Assembly: GCF_000317535.1 (NCBI RefSeq)
Contig: NC_019757.1
Location: forward strand, 2,310,501 to 2,374,500
Direction of reading: 5' to 3'
Length of the DNA stretch: 64,000 nucleotides
Origin: Cylindrospermum stagnale PCC 7417
GTDB taxonomy: Bacteria > Cyanobacteriota > Cyanobacteriia > Cyanobacteriales > Nostocaceae
The notes under the pieces were generated by a model that saw nothing but the letters and a program-made list of their open reading frames with translations, was not told where the DNA came from and searched no databases. Numbering within the stretch: position 1 is the first letter of the stretch; every line of letters begins with the position of its first letter. Shown here in pieces: positions 44,054 to 54,293 of the stretch. Both the position numbers and the translations under genes were made by a program.

Positions 44054-45466
44054 ATGATTTTGGACAACCTACCAAACCTGATCGTCATTGCCTATTTTTT
44101 GCTACCACCTGTGCTAGTTTATGCCATCTACAAAGGGCGGGATGTACCGTTTCATTGGATGTTTCTAGTGTTTGGGGTGTTTTTGAGTATCTGTGGTACC
44201 GCTTATGTGATCCAGACTTGGCAGATATGGTATCCCAACACCTGGATTTCCGAGTTCCTGAAGATTTTGACAGTGATAGTGGGAATAGCGATCGCATTTA
44301 TGGTGCTGGCACTATTACCTGTAGCCCTGGCCTTGCCCAGTCCTGCCCGCTTAGAAGCCACAAAATTGGCGCTGGAGAGTGAAATTTGCGATCGCCTCCG
44401 GGCAGAAAAGGCACTCTGTGATCTAGCATCCCAGTTAGAACAAAAAGTTGAGCAACGAACCGCTGAACTCTCAGATGTAAATTTTGCACTCAAACGAGAA
44501 ATTAGCGATCGGCTTTTTGCCGAAAAATCTTTAAGACAATCAGAAACACAACTCAGAACAGAGCATCAGCAGCTACAAGCCGCCTTGCGGGAACTTCAGC
44601 ATACCCAGTCTCAACTGATTCAGGCAGAAAAAATGTCCAGTTTAGGGCAAATGGTCGCAGGTATTGCCCATGAAGTCAACAACCCCGTCAGCTTCATTTT
44701 TAGCAACCTTCACTATGCAAAACAGTACACAGGAGACTTATTACATCTAGTAGACCTTTATCAGCAAGAATATCCTCAACCATCAGGGCAAATCCAAAAT
44801 TTCATCCACAAAATAGAACTAGATTTTATCCGTGAAGACCTTTTGAATCTACTTTCTTCCATGCGAGTAGGAACTGAACGCATCCGCCAGATTGTCCTGT
44901 CAATGCGGAACTTCTCCCGATTGCATGAGGCAGAGATGAAGCCTGTAGATATCCATGAAGGCATCGACAACACGCTACTAATCCTGAATCATCGGCTGAA
45001 AGCTGTTGGTAACCATACAGCCATCCAAGTGATTAAAGAGTATAGTTCCCTCCCGCTTGTCGAGTGCTACGCAGGCCAACTAAATCAAGTATTCATGAAT
45101 ATTCTGAGTAACGCGATTGATGCCTTACGGGAGTTAGAAGCACATAAATTTGAGCAGAAACAGAGAAGAGTGCAAAACACGCTGTCAATCCGGATTCAAA
45201 CTCAAGTTCTAGCAGACAATTGCGTCAATATCCGAATTGCCGACAACGGTATCGGCATTGCCGAAAACCTCAAGCAAAAGCTATTTGATCCCTTCTTCAC
45301 CACAAAACCCGTCGGTAAAGGTACAGGGTTAGGGTTATCGATCTGTTATCAAATCGTCGTCGATAAGCATCGCGGGCAACTGCGCTGTGTGTCCGCGTCG
45401 GGGCAGGGTGCAGAGTTTGTCATTAAGATTCCCATCCGGCAATCTCCTGTAGAACAGGCGCTATAA
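44054..45466 (+). CDS. Histidine kinase with ethylene-receptor-like membrane sensor
   Basis: A 470-aa protein. Three N-terminal helices (LIVIAYFLLPPVLVYAIYKG, MFLVFGVFLSICGTAYVIQT, ILTVIVGIAIAFMVLALLPV) align well with the ethylene-binding domain of ETR1-type receptors (IAYFxxP; FxxxxCGxxx). The copper ligand Cys is kept (Cys47), but the ligand His four residues later is Tyr51, and the Asp near helix 1 is also not present. A coiled coil (about 100-190) leads to the kinase core: H box GIAHEVNNP (His206), N box NQVFMNILSNAIDAL, DNGIGIAE and GTGLGLSI. No receiver domain or response regulator is adjacent. Confidence 0.85.
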   Translation: MILDNLPNLIVIAYFLLPPVLVYAIYKGRDVPFHWMFLVFGVFLSICGTAYVIQTWQIWYPNTWISEFLKILTVIVGIAIAFMVLALLPVALALPSPARLEATKLALESEICDRLRAEKALCDLASQLEQKVEQRTAELSDVNFALKREISDRLFAEKSLRQSETQLRTEHQQLQAALRELQHTQSQLIQAEKMSSLGQMVAGIAHEVNNPVSFIFSNLHYAKQYTGDLLHLVDLYQQEYPQPSGQIQNFIHKIELDFIREDLLNLLSSMRVGTERIRQIVLSMRNFSRLHEAEMKPVDIHEGIDNTLLILNHRLKAVGNHTAIQVIKEYSSLPLVECYAGQLNQVFMNILSNAIDALRELEAHKFEQKQRRVQNTLSIRIQTQVLADNCVNIRIADNGIGIAENLKQKLFDPFFTTKPVGKGTGLGLSICYQIVVDKHRGQLRCVSASGQGAEFVIKIPIRQSPVEQAL

Positions 45467-45495
45467 AGTACTGATGTTACGTTAGTGACATATTC

Positions 45496-46749
45496 CTACA
45501 CTGACTCTAAGAGTACAGTGTAGGCTTCCAAGACAATCCGGCTATTGCTTAGGAGACTCTTGGCTTTAAGAACGGGATGCCCCGCCGCTCTGTTTTTTAT
45601 ATTTATCGCTGCGTTATGGTCACGGTCTAGACTGCATCCACAATTAGGGCAGTCATGCCATCTTTCATGCAACTTTTTAGGTACTTTCTCTCCACAATTA
45701 GAGCAATCTTGACTCGTACCAGAAGCATTCACAGCAATTACCAACAAACCAGCATTTTCGGCTTTGTTTGATAGTATCGACAGGAAGCTTGACCATCCAG
45801 CATCAAGTATAGATTTAGCTAGTCTGGATTTTGAAAGTCCTTTGATATTGAGGTCTTCGTGAACTACAACATCATGTTTTGACAGCAACTGTTTTGCTGT
45901 TTTAAAGTGGAAATCTTTGCGTTTATCAGCAACTTTTTTATGTTGTTTGCCTAGTTGTTTTACTGCTTTTTGTCTACGATTACTTCCTTTCTTTCTGCGA
46001 GATACACGTTTTTGAATAACCCGTAATCGTCTCTGTGCTTTGCGGTAATGTTGGGGAATTGCAACACTTTCACCTTCGGAAGTAGTCAAAAATTCTTTCA
46101 ATCCCATATCAATTCCAGATATCAATCCAGAATTGATATCTGGTTTAATTTCGGGAACTGTTGAATTTTCTAGGCTTAGAGTTATATAGTAACCATCAGC
46201 TTTTTTAGTAACCGAAGCAGTTTTGATTTTAAAACCATCTGGAATAGGACGATGCAAAATAAGTTTGATTTGCCCTAATTTTGGTAAAGAAATTCTACTA
46301 TTAGCAATACAATCTGGCTTAATCCTTGGGTACAAGAAAGTTCTGTATCGACTACGAGGTTTAAATCTTGGTTTACCGCTACGTTTTCCGTTGTTATCAC
46401 CCTTCAAGAATCGGTCAAAAGTTGTTTTCACTCGTTTGACAACATCCTGCAAAACGTCGGAATAAACATCTTTGTAATGAGGATGCGTCTCTTTTAACTT
46501 AGGTAGTGTTCTTTTTTGTCCAAAGTATTCGGGATTATCTCGTAGTTCTGGAAGATGGCAAACAAGCGGACAAGCATTTATGGGACAACGATTTTGCTCA
46601 TACCAATTAAATCTATCTGCCAGCAAATAGTTATATTGAGCGCAACACATAGACAACCATCGGTCTATTTCTTGCGCTTGTTGTTTTGTTGGACGTAGCT
46701 TGTATTGGTATGCCGTTCTCACTTGTTTCTCACCTTCTGTTATAGACAT
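45496..46749 (-). CDS. tnpB: TnpB-family RNA-guided nuclease of IS200/IS605-type element
   Basis: A 417-aa TnpB (ATG 46749). The RuvC-like triad is intact: Asp214 in GIDMGLKEF, Glu298 in [11 protein letters not shown] and Asp377 in [10 protein letters not shown]. The zinc ribbon CSNCG...CPNCG is complete. The N-terminus has the expected [11 protein letters not shown]. TnpB proteins are omega-RNA-guided DNA nucleases that keep their element in place. There is no TnpA transposase nearby, so the element depends on one elsewhere or is immobile. The omega RNA should lie at the 3' end of this gene and just beyond it, toward 45470; it was not delimited. The gene is divergent from a small ribbon-helix-helix gene with 21 bases between starts. 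Confidence 0.9.
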   Translation of the reverse strand: MSITEGEKQVRTAYQYKLRPTKQQAQEIDRWLSMCCAQYNYLLADRFNWYEQNRCPINACPLVCHLPELRDNPEYFGQKRTLPKLKETHPHYKDVYSDVLQDVVKRVKTTFDRFLKGDNNGKRSGKPRFKPRSRYRTFLYPRIKPDCIANSRISLPKLGQIKLILHRPIPDGFKIKTASVTKKADGYYITLSLENSTVPEIKPDINSGLISGIDMGLKEFLTTSEGESVAIPQHYRKAQRRLRVIQKRVSRRKKGSNRRQKAVKQLGKQHKKVADKRKDFHFKTAKQLLSKHDVVVHEDLNIKGLSKSRLAKSILDAGWSSFLSILSNKAENAGLLVIAVNASGTSQDCSNCGEKVPKKLHERWHDCPNCGCSLDRDHNAAINIKNRAAGHPVLKAKSLLSNSRIVLEAYTVLLESV

Positions 46750-46770
46750 GATAACATAGAAGTGACAACA

Positions 46771-46959
46771 ATGGGTAGACAAATCATGAAAACTACTAGA
46801 TTAAATGTAAGGATGTCCGAGCGTAGATTAAACAAAATAAGGCAGTATGCAGCAAACAAAGACAAAACCGTGACGCAGATAGTTGAGGACTGGATTGACC
46901 GACTGCCGAATAAAGAAATTGACAAAAACTCAACTGTCCCTCTCCCGGTCAAGGAATAG
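46771..46959 (+). CDS. Small ribbon-helix-helix protein divergent from TnpB
   Basis: A 62-aa protein, [20 protein letters not shown], then a helix [25 protein letters not shown], the CopG-type DNA-binding pattern. ATG 46771 or ATG 46786 could be the start. Its position opposite TnpB with a shared short promoter region suggests it regulates TnpB or itself. No toxin partner is seen. Confidence 0.65.
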   Translation: MGRQIMKTTRLNVRMSERRLNKIRQYAANKDKTVTQIVEDWIDRLPNKEIDKNSTVPLPVKE

Positions 46960-47308
46960 CAGATTGATGTGGTGAGTCCAGCACTGAAGACGGGTTTCCC
47001 GTCGCAGGTGACTGGCGAACCCGAAGGGTCAAGGGACGTTTCGTTTTTGTCTCGCAATTCCTCTCGTCACCTCCCTTGCGGGTAGGTGAGAGGCTCCTTG
47101 CTGTTCAAGCTGAAATCTGAAGTAATGTAAATTTATCTGCCAATTTGCATAAATATCTCAATTAAAGCCGATAACTCTACAGAAGATATTCCTTCAGTCT
47201 CTTCGCCATACCCAGGGAATCTACTTAGAGATTCTATATTTTCTGTAACTATATTTAGCAATATTACCCTGGTAGTGTAGCTTATATTAAAGCCAGCAAA
47301 GCAGCCGT
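46960..47308. repeat. Gene-free repeat region between RHH gene and hybrid kinase
   Basis: This region holds a GC-rich cyanobacterial repeat (46985-47040, with GACGGGTTTCCCGTC as an internal palindrome) and a hairpin at 47060-47093 (CCTCTCGTCACCT with AGGTGAGAGG). The remaining 200 bases before 47309 show nothing except the presumed promoter of the hybrid kinase. Confidence 0.55.
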
Positions 47309-50300
47309 ATGATTAAGACTACCGTCTCTGCGATCGCACTTCCGGGTTATAGAATTATCGAAGCAATCCATGCTAGCGCTAGAACTACAGTTTATCGTGC
47401 TCACCAAAAAAAGACACAGACCCCAGTAATTATCAAAATCCTCAGCACACAGTATCCCAAATTTAATGACCTGATTTTGTTTAGAAATCAGTATGCAATC
47501 GCCCAAAATATCGACCATCCCAATATTATTAAATGCTACAGTCTAGAACCTTATGGCAATAGTTATGCATTAATTTTAGAAGACTTTGGGGGCATCTCGC
47601 TAAGTCAATATGCAAACTCTCAGGTTTTGAATCTAGAAGATTTTCTAGTTATTGCTATTGCCATTACTCATGCCCTAGAATTTCTCTATCATAATAAAAT
47701 TATTCATAAAGATATCAAGCCCAAGAATATTCTTATTAATCCAGAAACAAAGCAAGTTAAAATAATAGACTTTAGCATATCTTCACTCTTACCTAAAGAA
47801 AATACCGAAATCACAAATCCGAATAGTTTGTCAGGGACACTCGCCTATATGTCGCCAGAACAAACGGGCAGAATGAATCGAGGAATTGACTACCGCACCG
47901 ACTTTTACTCCCTCGGTGTCACCTTTTATGAGTTACTCACAGGACAATTACCTTTTAATAGTACTAATCCTCTAGAGTTGGTACATTGCCATCTTGCTAA
48001 AGAACCCATAAATCCGAGGGTAGTTAATCCCAAACTTCCCCAAGCTATTGCCGATATCATCACCAAGTTAATGGCAAAAACGGCTGAGAAGCGATATCAA
48101 ACAGCTAGAGGCATTAGATATGACTTGGAAATTTGCCAACAACCTTTGTTAAGTCAAGGTAAAATTGAAGCTTTTGAATTAGCACAACGAGATCAAAGTA
48201 ATCGCTTCCTAATTCCCGAAAAACTTTATGGCAGACAAAGTGAAGTTGCCACATTATTAAGTGCCTTTGATCGCGTTAGTTGTGGCCAGATAGAATTAAT
48301 ATTAATTGCCGGGTTTTCTGGCATAGGCAAAACTGCTGTCGTCAACGAAGTTCATAAACCAATTGTCCGCCAAAAAGGTTATTTCATCTCTGGTAAATAC
48401 GACCAATTACAGCGAGATATTCCCTTTTTCGCATTTGTACAAGCCTTCCGTAGCCTCATGGGGCAACTGCTAACAGAAAGTACAGACCAATTGCTGGATT
48501 GGAAAAATAAAATCTTATCAGCATTGGGAGAACAAGGAAAGGTGATAATTGATGTGATACCCGAACTAGAAAAGATTATTGGCAAGCAACCAGAAGTTGC
48601 GGAAATTACAGGGATTGCTTCTCAAAATAGGTTTAATCTGATATTTGGCAAATTTATCCAAGTGTTAGCCAGAAAAGATCATCCCTTAGTGATTTTCTTA
48701 GATGATTTACAATGGGCAGACTCAGCATCTTTGAAGTTAATTCAATTATTAATGAGCGAGGTAAATACTCAATACCTACTGCTGATTGGTGCATACCGGG
48801 ATAACGAAGTCAGTCCCGGACATCCTTTTATGATGGTTTTAGATGATATCCGTAAAGTTCATGCCACAGTCAACCAAATTACCCTAAACCCGCTGAATGA
48901 ACTTAACCTCAATCATCTGATAGCAGATACGCTCAGTTGCTCAGAATCCAGAGCAATACCTTTAACTAAATTAGTATTGAATAAAACCAAAGGCAACCCG
49001 TTTTTTACCAATCAATTACTCAAATTATTGTATGAAAATGGGTTAATTAATTTTGATTTTGAAGCTGGTTACTGGCAATATAATCTTCCAGAAATTCAGG
49101 ATTTATATCCGAACAATGATGTTGTTAAGCTCCTAAGCCTTCAGTTACAAAAATTGCCAAAAACTACACAGAATATTTTAAAAATAGCAGCTTGTATTGG
49201 TAACCAATTTGATTTATATACCTTATCTATAGTCTCAGAACAATCACAAGCTAAAACGGCATCCCACTTGTGGAAAGCATTGCAAGAAGGACTAATTTTA
49301 CCAACAAATGAAGTTTACAAACTTTTTCAGGGTGAGTCAGCCCTGAACAATGATGAAAACTTGATAAAAGACAACAGGCATCTGACAGTTTATTATAAGT
49401 TTCTCCATGACCGTGTACAGCAAGCAGCTTATGCTTTAATTCCAGCAACTGAGATAAAAGCGACTCACCTAAAAATTGGTCAAATTATCTTAAAAAATAC
49501 AAATCCAGCAGAATTAGAAGAAAATATTTTTGAAGTGGTAAACCAGCTAAATATTGGTACTGACTTAATTACAAGTCAGTCAGAAAAATATGAACTAGCT
49601 AAACTCAATTTAATGGCAGGTCAGAAAGCCAAATCAGCTACAGCTTACGAAGCGGCTATTAGATATTTGCATGTGGGTTTAGCACTGCTAGCAGCAGATA
49701 GTTGGCAACATGCGTATGATCTAACACTGGATCTTTATGTGGAAACAGTGGAAGCCGAATACTTAAACGCTAACTTTGAGAAGTCCAAAGAGTTAGCTAA
49801 TCTCACCTTGCAACAAGCCAAGACGATTTTACATCAAGCGCGGCTTTATAAAATTCAAATCCAGGCTTATATTGCTCAAAATCGCCATCAAGAAGCTGTA
49901 GAAATTGGTGTTCAAGCGCTCAAAAACTTAGGAAATCCACTGCCTAATAAACCTACAATGCTGCATATTTTTGCAGCAGTAGTACAGACAAAAATGACGT
50001 TATTTGGCAAACGAATTGAGGATTTAGCTACTTTGCCAACCATGACTGACCCCTATAAACTAGCCGCTATACAATTCTTAGGAACTTTGGTTTCTACTGC
50101 TAGTCAAGCAGGTTCTCTATACTTTCCACTAGCTATTTTGGCAATGGTCAAGCTTTCGATAAAACATGGCAACTCGGAGGTTGCTGCTATGGGCTACAGT
50201 TTTTATGGTGCTATGTTGTGTGACAAATTTGAGGATATTGAAAAAGGCTATCAATTCGGACTATTAGGACTAGAATTGCTGGACAAAATCAGTGCTAATT

Positions 50301-52774
50301 CACTCAAATGTAAAGTTTCTTTTGTATTCAATAGCATGATCCGACACTTTAAAGAACCTGTTAAAACAACAATTATACCGCTAGTAGAGGGACTACAAAG
50401 TGGTTTAGAAAGCGGAGACATAGAATATGCTAGCTATACTAATTTAGACTTAGCTATCCACCTGTTTTTAAGTGGGGAAAATCTGGAAGTACTTGAGCGA
50501 AAAGTGCTGAATTTCGTTGAACTGACACAAAGCTTAAAAATGGACGCAATTGCTTTAACTATCAGTGCTATCAGACAGTCTATTTTAAATTGCCAAGGAA
50601 AATCATCGGAAAAATTTGCTTTAGTGGGTGAGGCATTTAATGAGTTGGAAATGATGCCTATACTTCAAAATAATGCTTCTCTATTAAACTATATTTATTT
50701 TTTGAAAGGTCTGCTAAACTATCACTTTCAATGTTTTGAAGGTGCGATAAAAATGTCGCTATTTGTACAACAACATCAAGAAAGTGATCCAGGTTTCTTA
50801 ATTTATTCTGTAAACAACTATTACCATTCTCTGGCACTCCTCGCTCAGTTCAACCATGCCTCACCCTCTGAACGCAAGCAATACCTCAAACAAGTAGCAC
50901 AAAATCAAAATAAAATGAAAATCTGGGCAGAACATGCACCATGTAACTACAAACATAAATATGAATTAGTAGCAGCGGAGAAAGCCAGAGTTTTAGGTCA
51001 TAATTGGCAGGCTATGGAGCTTTATGACCAAGCAATTCTCGGAGCGAAAGAAAATGAATATATCCAAGAAGAAGCACTAGCTAATGAACTTGCTGCTAAG
51101 TTTTACCTTGCCTGTGGTAAGGCAAAAATTGCCCAAACCTACCTGATAGAAGCTTATTACGGTTATGCCAGTTGGGGGGCTAAAGCGAAAGTTGAAAATT
51201 TAGAAAATTCCTATCCTCAGTTACTTGCCACTATCATCAATCAAAAAACAATTAGCATTACTCAGAGTAATATAACTGATATAACTACCAACTTAATAGC
51301 TGAATCCAGCAGTACAGGTATTTCAGCTATGTTAGATTTAGAAACTGTTACCAAAGCATCACTAGCCATTTCTTCAGAAGTTCAGGTTGATAAATTACTG
51401 CATACCTTAATGCAAGTGATTTTAGAGAATGTAGGAGCAGAAAAAGCTTCATTGATTTTAGAGCAAGAGGGCAATTTGATCCTGGCAGTTCAATCCCAAA
51501 CTCATCAACAACATGAACTACAATCTACACCAATTATCAACAGTCAAAATCTGCCAGTAAGTATTATTAATTATGTCTCTCATACGAGAGAATATCTCTT
51601 GATTAACGATGCTACAACTGAGACAAATTTCGCTGCCGATCCCTATATTATCCAATATCAACCTAAATCTATATTATGTACTCCTATTCTGAATCAAGGT
51701 AAACTCCTCGGTATTCTTTATTTGGAAAATACTTTAATTGTGGGGGCATTTACTTCTGAGAGGCTAAAAATCTTAGAACTCATATCTTCTCAAGCAGCTA
51801 TCTCTCTCGAAAATGCGCGACTTTATGGAAATTTAGAAGAGAAAGTACTAGAAAGAACTCAGGAATTAAATGAACAAAATCTGCGTTTGCAAGAAACACT
51901 GCGTGAGCTAAAACTTACACAAAGTCAACTAATTCAAACGGAAAAAATGTCCAGTATAGGACAGATGGTAGCAGGTGTAGCCCACGAAATCAATAACCCT
52001 ATTAGCTTTATTCACGGCAACCTGACTCACATTAATGAGTACACCCAGAATTTATTCACGTTAATCAACCTTTACCAAAAAATATATCCGAATACAGCGC
52101 CAGAGATAGATGAATTTTTGGCAAATATTGACCTCGATTTTATGATAGAAGACATCCCTAAATCACTGTCTTCTATGAAAATTGGTACCCAGCGCATCCG
52201 CGAACTTGTGCTGACATTGCGTAACTTCTCTCGGCTAGATGAGTCTGGGATAAAACCTGTGAATATTCATGAGGGAATCGATAGTACTCTGCTAATTTTG
52301 CAAAGTCGTCTTCAAACTAAAGCCAAGCATTCTGGTATTGAAATTATCAAAAATTATGGTGACTTGCCTCTTGTTGAATGTTATGCAGGGCAATTAAATC
52401 AGGTGTTTATGAATATCTTGATTAATAGCATTGAGTCTTTGGACAACTTCAACCAACAACGAACAAAGGCAGAAATCAACAATCATCCGAGTAGGATAAT
52501 TATCAGTACTCAGGTAGTAAATTCTGATTGGGTAGCTATCTCTATTAAAGATAATGGACTAGGGATAAGTGCCAGTGTTAAACAAAGGCTATTTGACCCC
52601 TTCTTCACTACTAAAGAAGTGGGACAAGGTGTAGGGTTGGGATTATCAATCAGCTATCAAATTGTAGTGGATAAACATCACGGCAAGATAGAGTGTATCT
52701 CTGAACCTGGAAAGGGAGCTGAGTTAGTGATTGAGATTCCCATCAGACATTCCCCGGTGACAAAGGTATCGTAA
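47309..52774 (+). CDS. Ser/Thr kinase-STAND ATPase-GAF-histidine kinase hybrid
   Basis: An 1821-aa multidomain sensor. Residues of about 12-270 are a Hanks-type kinase (IIHKDIKPKNILI catalytic loop, IIDFSIS in place of DFG, SGTLAYMSPEQTGR activation segment). A STAND/AAA ATPase follows (GFSGIGKTAVVNEV P-loop, VIFLDDLQWAD Walker B). A long helical TPR-like region reaches about residue 1330, then a GAF domain (about 1360-1510). The histidine kinase has its H box at GVAHEINNP (His1559), NQVFMNILINSIESL and GVGLGLSI. This is the HstK-type architecture found in filamentous cyanobacteria. The kinase core closely resembles that of 44054-45466. No response regulator is adjacent. Confidence 0.92.
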   Translation: MIKTTVSAIALPGYRIIEAIHASARTTVYRAHQKKTQTPVIIKILSTQYPKFNDLILFRNQYAIAQNIDHPNIIKCYSLEPYGNSYALILEDFGGISLSQYANSQVLNLEDFLVIAIAITHALEFLYHNKIIHKDIKPKNILINPETKQVKIIDFSISSLLPKENTEITNPNSLSGTLAYMSPEQTGRMNRGIDYRTDFYSLGVTFYELLTGQLPFNSTNPLELVHCHLAKEPINPRVVNPKLPQAIADIITKLMAKTAEKRYQTARGIRYDLEICQQPLLSQGKIEAFELAQRDQSNRFLIPEKLYGRQSEVATLLSAFDRVSCGQIELILIAGFSGIGKTAVVNEVHKPIVRQKGYFISGKYDQLQRDIPFFAFVQAFRSLMGQLLTESTDQLLDWKNKILSALGEQGKVIIDVIPELEKIIGKQPEVAEITGIASQNRFNLIFGKFIQVLARKDHPLVIFLDDLQWADSASLKLIQLLMSEVNTQYLLLIGAYRDNEVSPGHPFMMVLDDIRKVHATVNQITLNPLNELNLNHLIADTLSCSESRAIPLTKLVLNKTKGNPFFTNQLLKLLYENGLINFDFEAGYWQYNLPEIQDLYPNNDVVKLLSLQLQKLPKTTQNILKIAACIGNQFDLYTLSIVSEQSQAKTASHLWKALQEGLILPTNEVYKLFQGESALNNDENLIKDNRHLTVYYKFLHDRVQQAAYALIPATEIKATHLKIGQIILKNTNPAELEENIFEVVNQLNIGTDLITSQSEKYELAKLNLMAGQKAKSATAYEAAIRYLHVGLALLAADSWQHAYDLTLDLYVETVEAEYLNANFEKSKELANLTLQQAKTILHQARLYKIQIQAYIAQNRHQEAVEIGVQALKNLGNPLPNKPTMLHIFAAVVQTKMTLFGKRIEDLATLPTMTDPYKLAAIQFLGTLVSTASQAGSLYFPLAILAMVKLSIKHGNSEVAAMGYSFYGAMLCDKFEDIEKGYQFGLLGLELLDKISANSLKCKVSFVFNSMIRHFKEPVKTTIIPLVEGLQSGLESGDIEYASYTNLDLAIHLFLSGENLEVLERKVLNFVELTQSLKMDAIALTISAIRQSILNCQGKSSEKFALVGEAFNELEMMPILQNNASLLNYIYFLKGLLNYHFQCFEGAIKMSLFVQQHQESDPGFLIYSVNNYYHSLALLAQFNHASPSERKQYLKQVAQNQNKMKIWAEHAPCNYKHKYELVAAEKARVLGHNWQAMELYDQAILGAKENEYIQEEALANELAAKFYLACGKAKIAQTYLIEAYYGYASWGAKAKVENLENSYPQLLATIINQKTISITQSNITDITTNLIAESSSTGISAMLDLETVTKASLAISSEVQVDKLLHTLMQVILENVGAEKASLILEQEGNLILAVQSQTHQQHELQSTPIINSQNLPVSIINYVSHTREYLLINDATTETNFAADPYIIQYQPKSILCTPILNQGKLLGILYLENTLIVGAFTSERLKILELISSQAAISLENARLYGNLEEKVLERTQELNEQNLRLQETLRELKLTQSQLIQTEKMSSIGQMVAGVAHEINNPISFIHGNLTHINEYTQNLFTLINLYQKIYPNTAPEIDEFLANIDLDFMIEDIPKSLSSMKIGTQRIRELVLTLRNFSRLDESGIKPVNIHEGIDSTLLILQSRLQTKAKHSGIEIIKNYGDLPLVECYAGQLNQVFMNILINSIESLDNFNQQRTKAEINNHPSRIIISTQVVNSDWVAISIKDNGLGISASVKQRLFDPFFTTKEVGQGVGLGLSISYQIVVDKHHGKIECISEPGKGAELVIEIPIRHSPVTKVS

Positions 52775-53058
52775 AAGAACTCCAGGTGGCAGGATTTTCA
52801 TCGTTTAGGGGGAGATTTGAATGCGCTACTGACTGGGTGGGTGATGGGCTATAGTGGGGCGTAGGCGATGACGAATGATAACTAAACGAACCTAAAGTCT
52901 GGGGCAACCAGAACAAAGCCTGCCTACGCAGGCTAATTACGCGAATCTTCATGAAGAAATGGTATTAAATGTTTTATTTTTTAATGAAGATATATTTATG
53001 CATTCAGATACATATTGTATGATATTAACAGCAATTAAACTTGATAAAAACTAAATTT

Positions 53059-53451
53059 ATGAATTTCAAAGCTATTGCTGTAGCTGCAATTTTGGGTCTT
53101 TCTGTACCAACCATTGCTGATGTTGCTATTAGTAGCCACGCTGTAGCTGCTGGTAAATACGATTACCCTCAGGGCGAATTTCTTGATAAAGAATGGCAAG
53201 TACTTCTGTCATTTCAGGATAATGCCTATTACTACAAAGGCAAAAATCTGAAGAATGGCTCTAATATCACCTTAGTTGGGGCTACAACTTCAGGGACTAA
53301 ACAACGTCAAGTCTACACTTGGCGTAATAATAAACTTAAGTATGAAATTGTGTGGCGTCCTAGCGACTCTAATGTGATTCGCTTACAAGTAACTGATGGA
53401 AAGGGCAAAGTCATTTTGAATCGGTTACTATCCGCAGCTATTTCATACTAA
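53059..53451 (+). CDS. Small exported hypothetical protein
   Basis: A 130-aa protein. ATG 53059 begins a signal peptide (MNFKAIAVAAILGLSVPTIA...SSHAVAAG). The mature part is beta-rich (EWQVLLSFQDNAYYYKGKNL, RQVYTWRNNKLKYEIVW, VIRLQVTDGKGKVILNRLL). No family was recognised. It is followed by an inverted-repeat hairpin and stands alone. Confidence 0.7.
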   Translation: MNFKAIAVAAILGLSVPTIADVAISSHAVAAGKYDYPQGEFLDKEWQVLLSFQDNAYYYKGKNLKNGSNITLVGATTSGTKQRQVYTWRNNKLKYEIVWRPSDSNVIRLQVTDGKGKVILNRLLSAAISY

Positions 53452-53455
53452 ATTC

Positions 53456-53520
53456 AGGGGCGGGTTTCACAAATATTTATTTGTGACAAAAAACCACAAT
53501 TTACCAACCTAACCGCCCCT
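53456..53520. repeat. Inverted-repeat element after the exported protein
   Basis: GGGGCGGGTT and AACCGCCCCT bracket an inner palindrome TCACAAATATTTATTTGTGA. It is a cyanobacterial intergenic repeat that may serve as terminator for 53059-53451. Confidence 0.65.
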
Positions 53521-53612
53521 TAAATATGCCTAATTTAGCCTTAACCCTCAGCCCGTTAGGAATGCGATAACATACTCTTGTATAACTAACTGTAGTTAAA
53601 CCGCATAAATTG

Positions 53613-54023
53613 ATGGATATCGCCTTAATCGTTAAATTGCTCGCCCCCTGTCTGCCGTTTTTGCTGAATGTGGGTAATAAAGTGGTAGAAGGTGCATCTC
53701 AAAAACTAGGTGAGGATGGTTGGAATAAGGGAAAAGCTATCTGGGCTAAGTTACAGCCGAAAGTAGAGGCCAAGGAAGCGGCTAAAGAAGCAGCTGCGGA
53801 TGTAGCGCAAAAGCCAGAAGATGAAGATTTACAAGCGAGTTTGCGGGTGCAACTGAAGAAAATTTTGGAAGCTGATACAGCACTTGCAGAAGAAATAGCC
53901 AAGATTTTGCAATCAGAATCTGCACAACCGACTGGTGACAATATTCAGATAAGTGGCGAGTCTTATGACAATAGTACATTTAAGCAAGTCGGTAAAATTG
54001 AAGCAGATGAGGTAAATTTTTGA
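53613..54023 (+). CDS. Bell-like effector with C-terminal amyloid-type motif
   Basis: A 136-aa protein. Its N-terminus is a hydrophobic helix (MDIALIVKLLAPCLPFLL) and residues to about 105 are helical and Ala/Lys/Glu-rich. This is the shape of Bell/HeLo-like membrane-acting domains. After a polar linker the last 18 residues, DNSTFKQVGKIEADEVNF, match DESKLTQVGHVDAENFNL at residues 21-38 of the NB-ARC/TPR protein encoded downstream. Paired short motifs at the C-terminus of an effector and the N-terminus of a NOD-like receptor are the hallmark of bacterial amyloid signalling sequences. The inferred role is membrane disruption when the receptor seeds it. ATG 53613 is the start. Confidence 0.65.
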   Translation: MDIALIVKLLAPCLPFLLNVGNKVVEGASQKLGEDGWNKGKAIWAKLQPKVEAKEAAKEAAADVAQKPEDEDLQASLRVQLKKILEADTALAEEIAKILQSESAQPTGDNIQISGESYDNSTFKQVGKIEADEVNF

Positions 54024-54044
54024 TTGACATTTTGCGTTAGATGA

Positions 54045-54293
54045 CTCGTTCCTAGCCTCCGGCTGGGAATGCAGACTTTGAGGCTCCGCCTCAGTATTTT
54101 TTCTTGAGGCAGAGCCTCATGAAGGCATTCCCCGGCAGAGCCAGGGAACGAGGGGAATTTTTGATTGGCATTTTGCGTTAGATAACTCGTTCCTAGCCTC
54201 CGGCTGGGAATGCAGACTTTGAGGCTCCGTCTCAGTATTTTTACTTGAGGCAGAGCCTCATGAAGGCATTCCCCGGCAGAGCCAGGGAACGAG
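54045..54293. repeat. Two tandem MITE-like copies between effector and NLR genes
   Basis: CTCGTTCCTAGCCTCCGGCT begins copies at 54045 and 54186. Each runs 108 bases to GGGAACGAG and is an imperfect inverted repeat with inner hairpins (GAGGCTCCGCCTC; GAGGCAGAGCCTC). The spacing of 141 bases includes a repeated TTTTGCGTTAGAT leader. They fill the 307-base gap 54024-54330. Confidence 0.85.

Noticed and set aside
46960-47100. Possible outer end of the TnpB element
   Set aside because: The GC-rich block and hairpin look like ordinary cyanobacterial repeats, and no matching end was found beyond 45490, so no element boundary is claimed.
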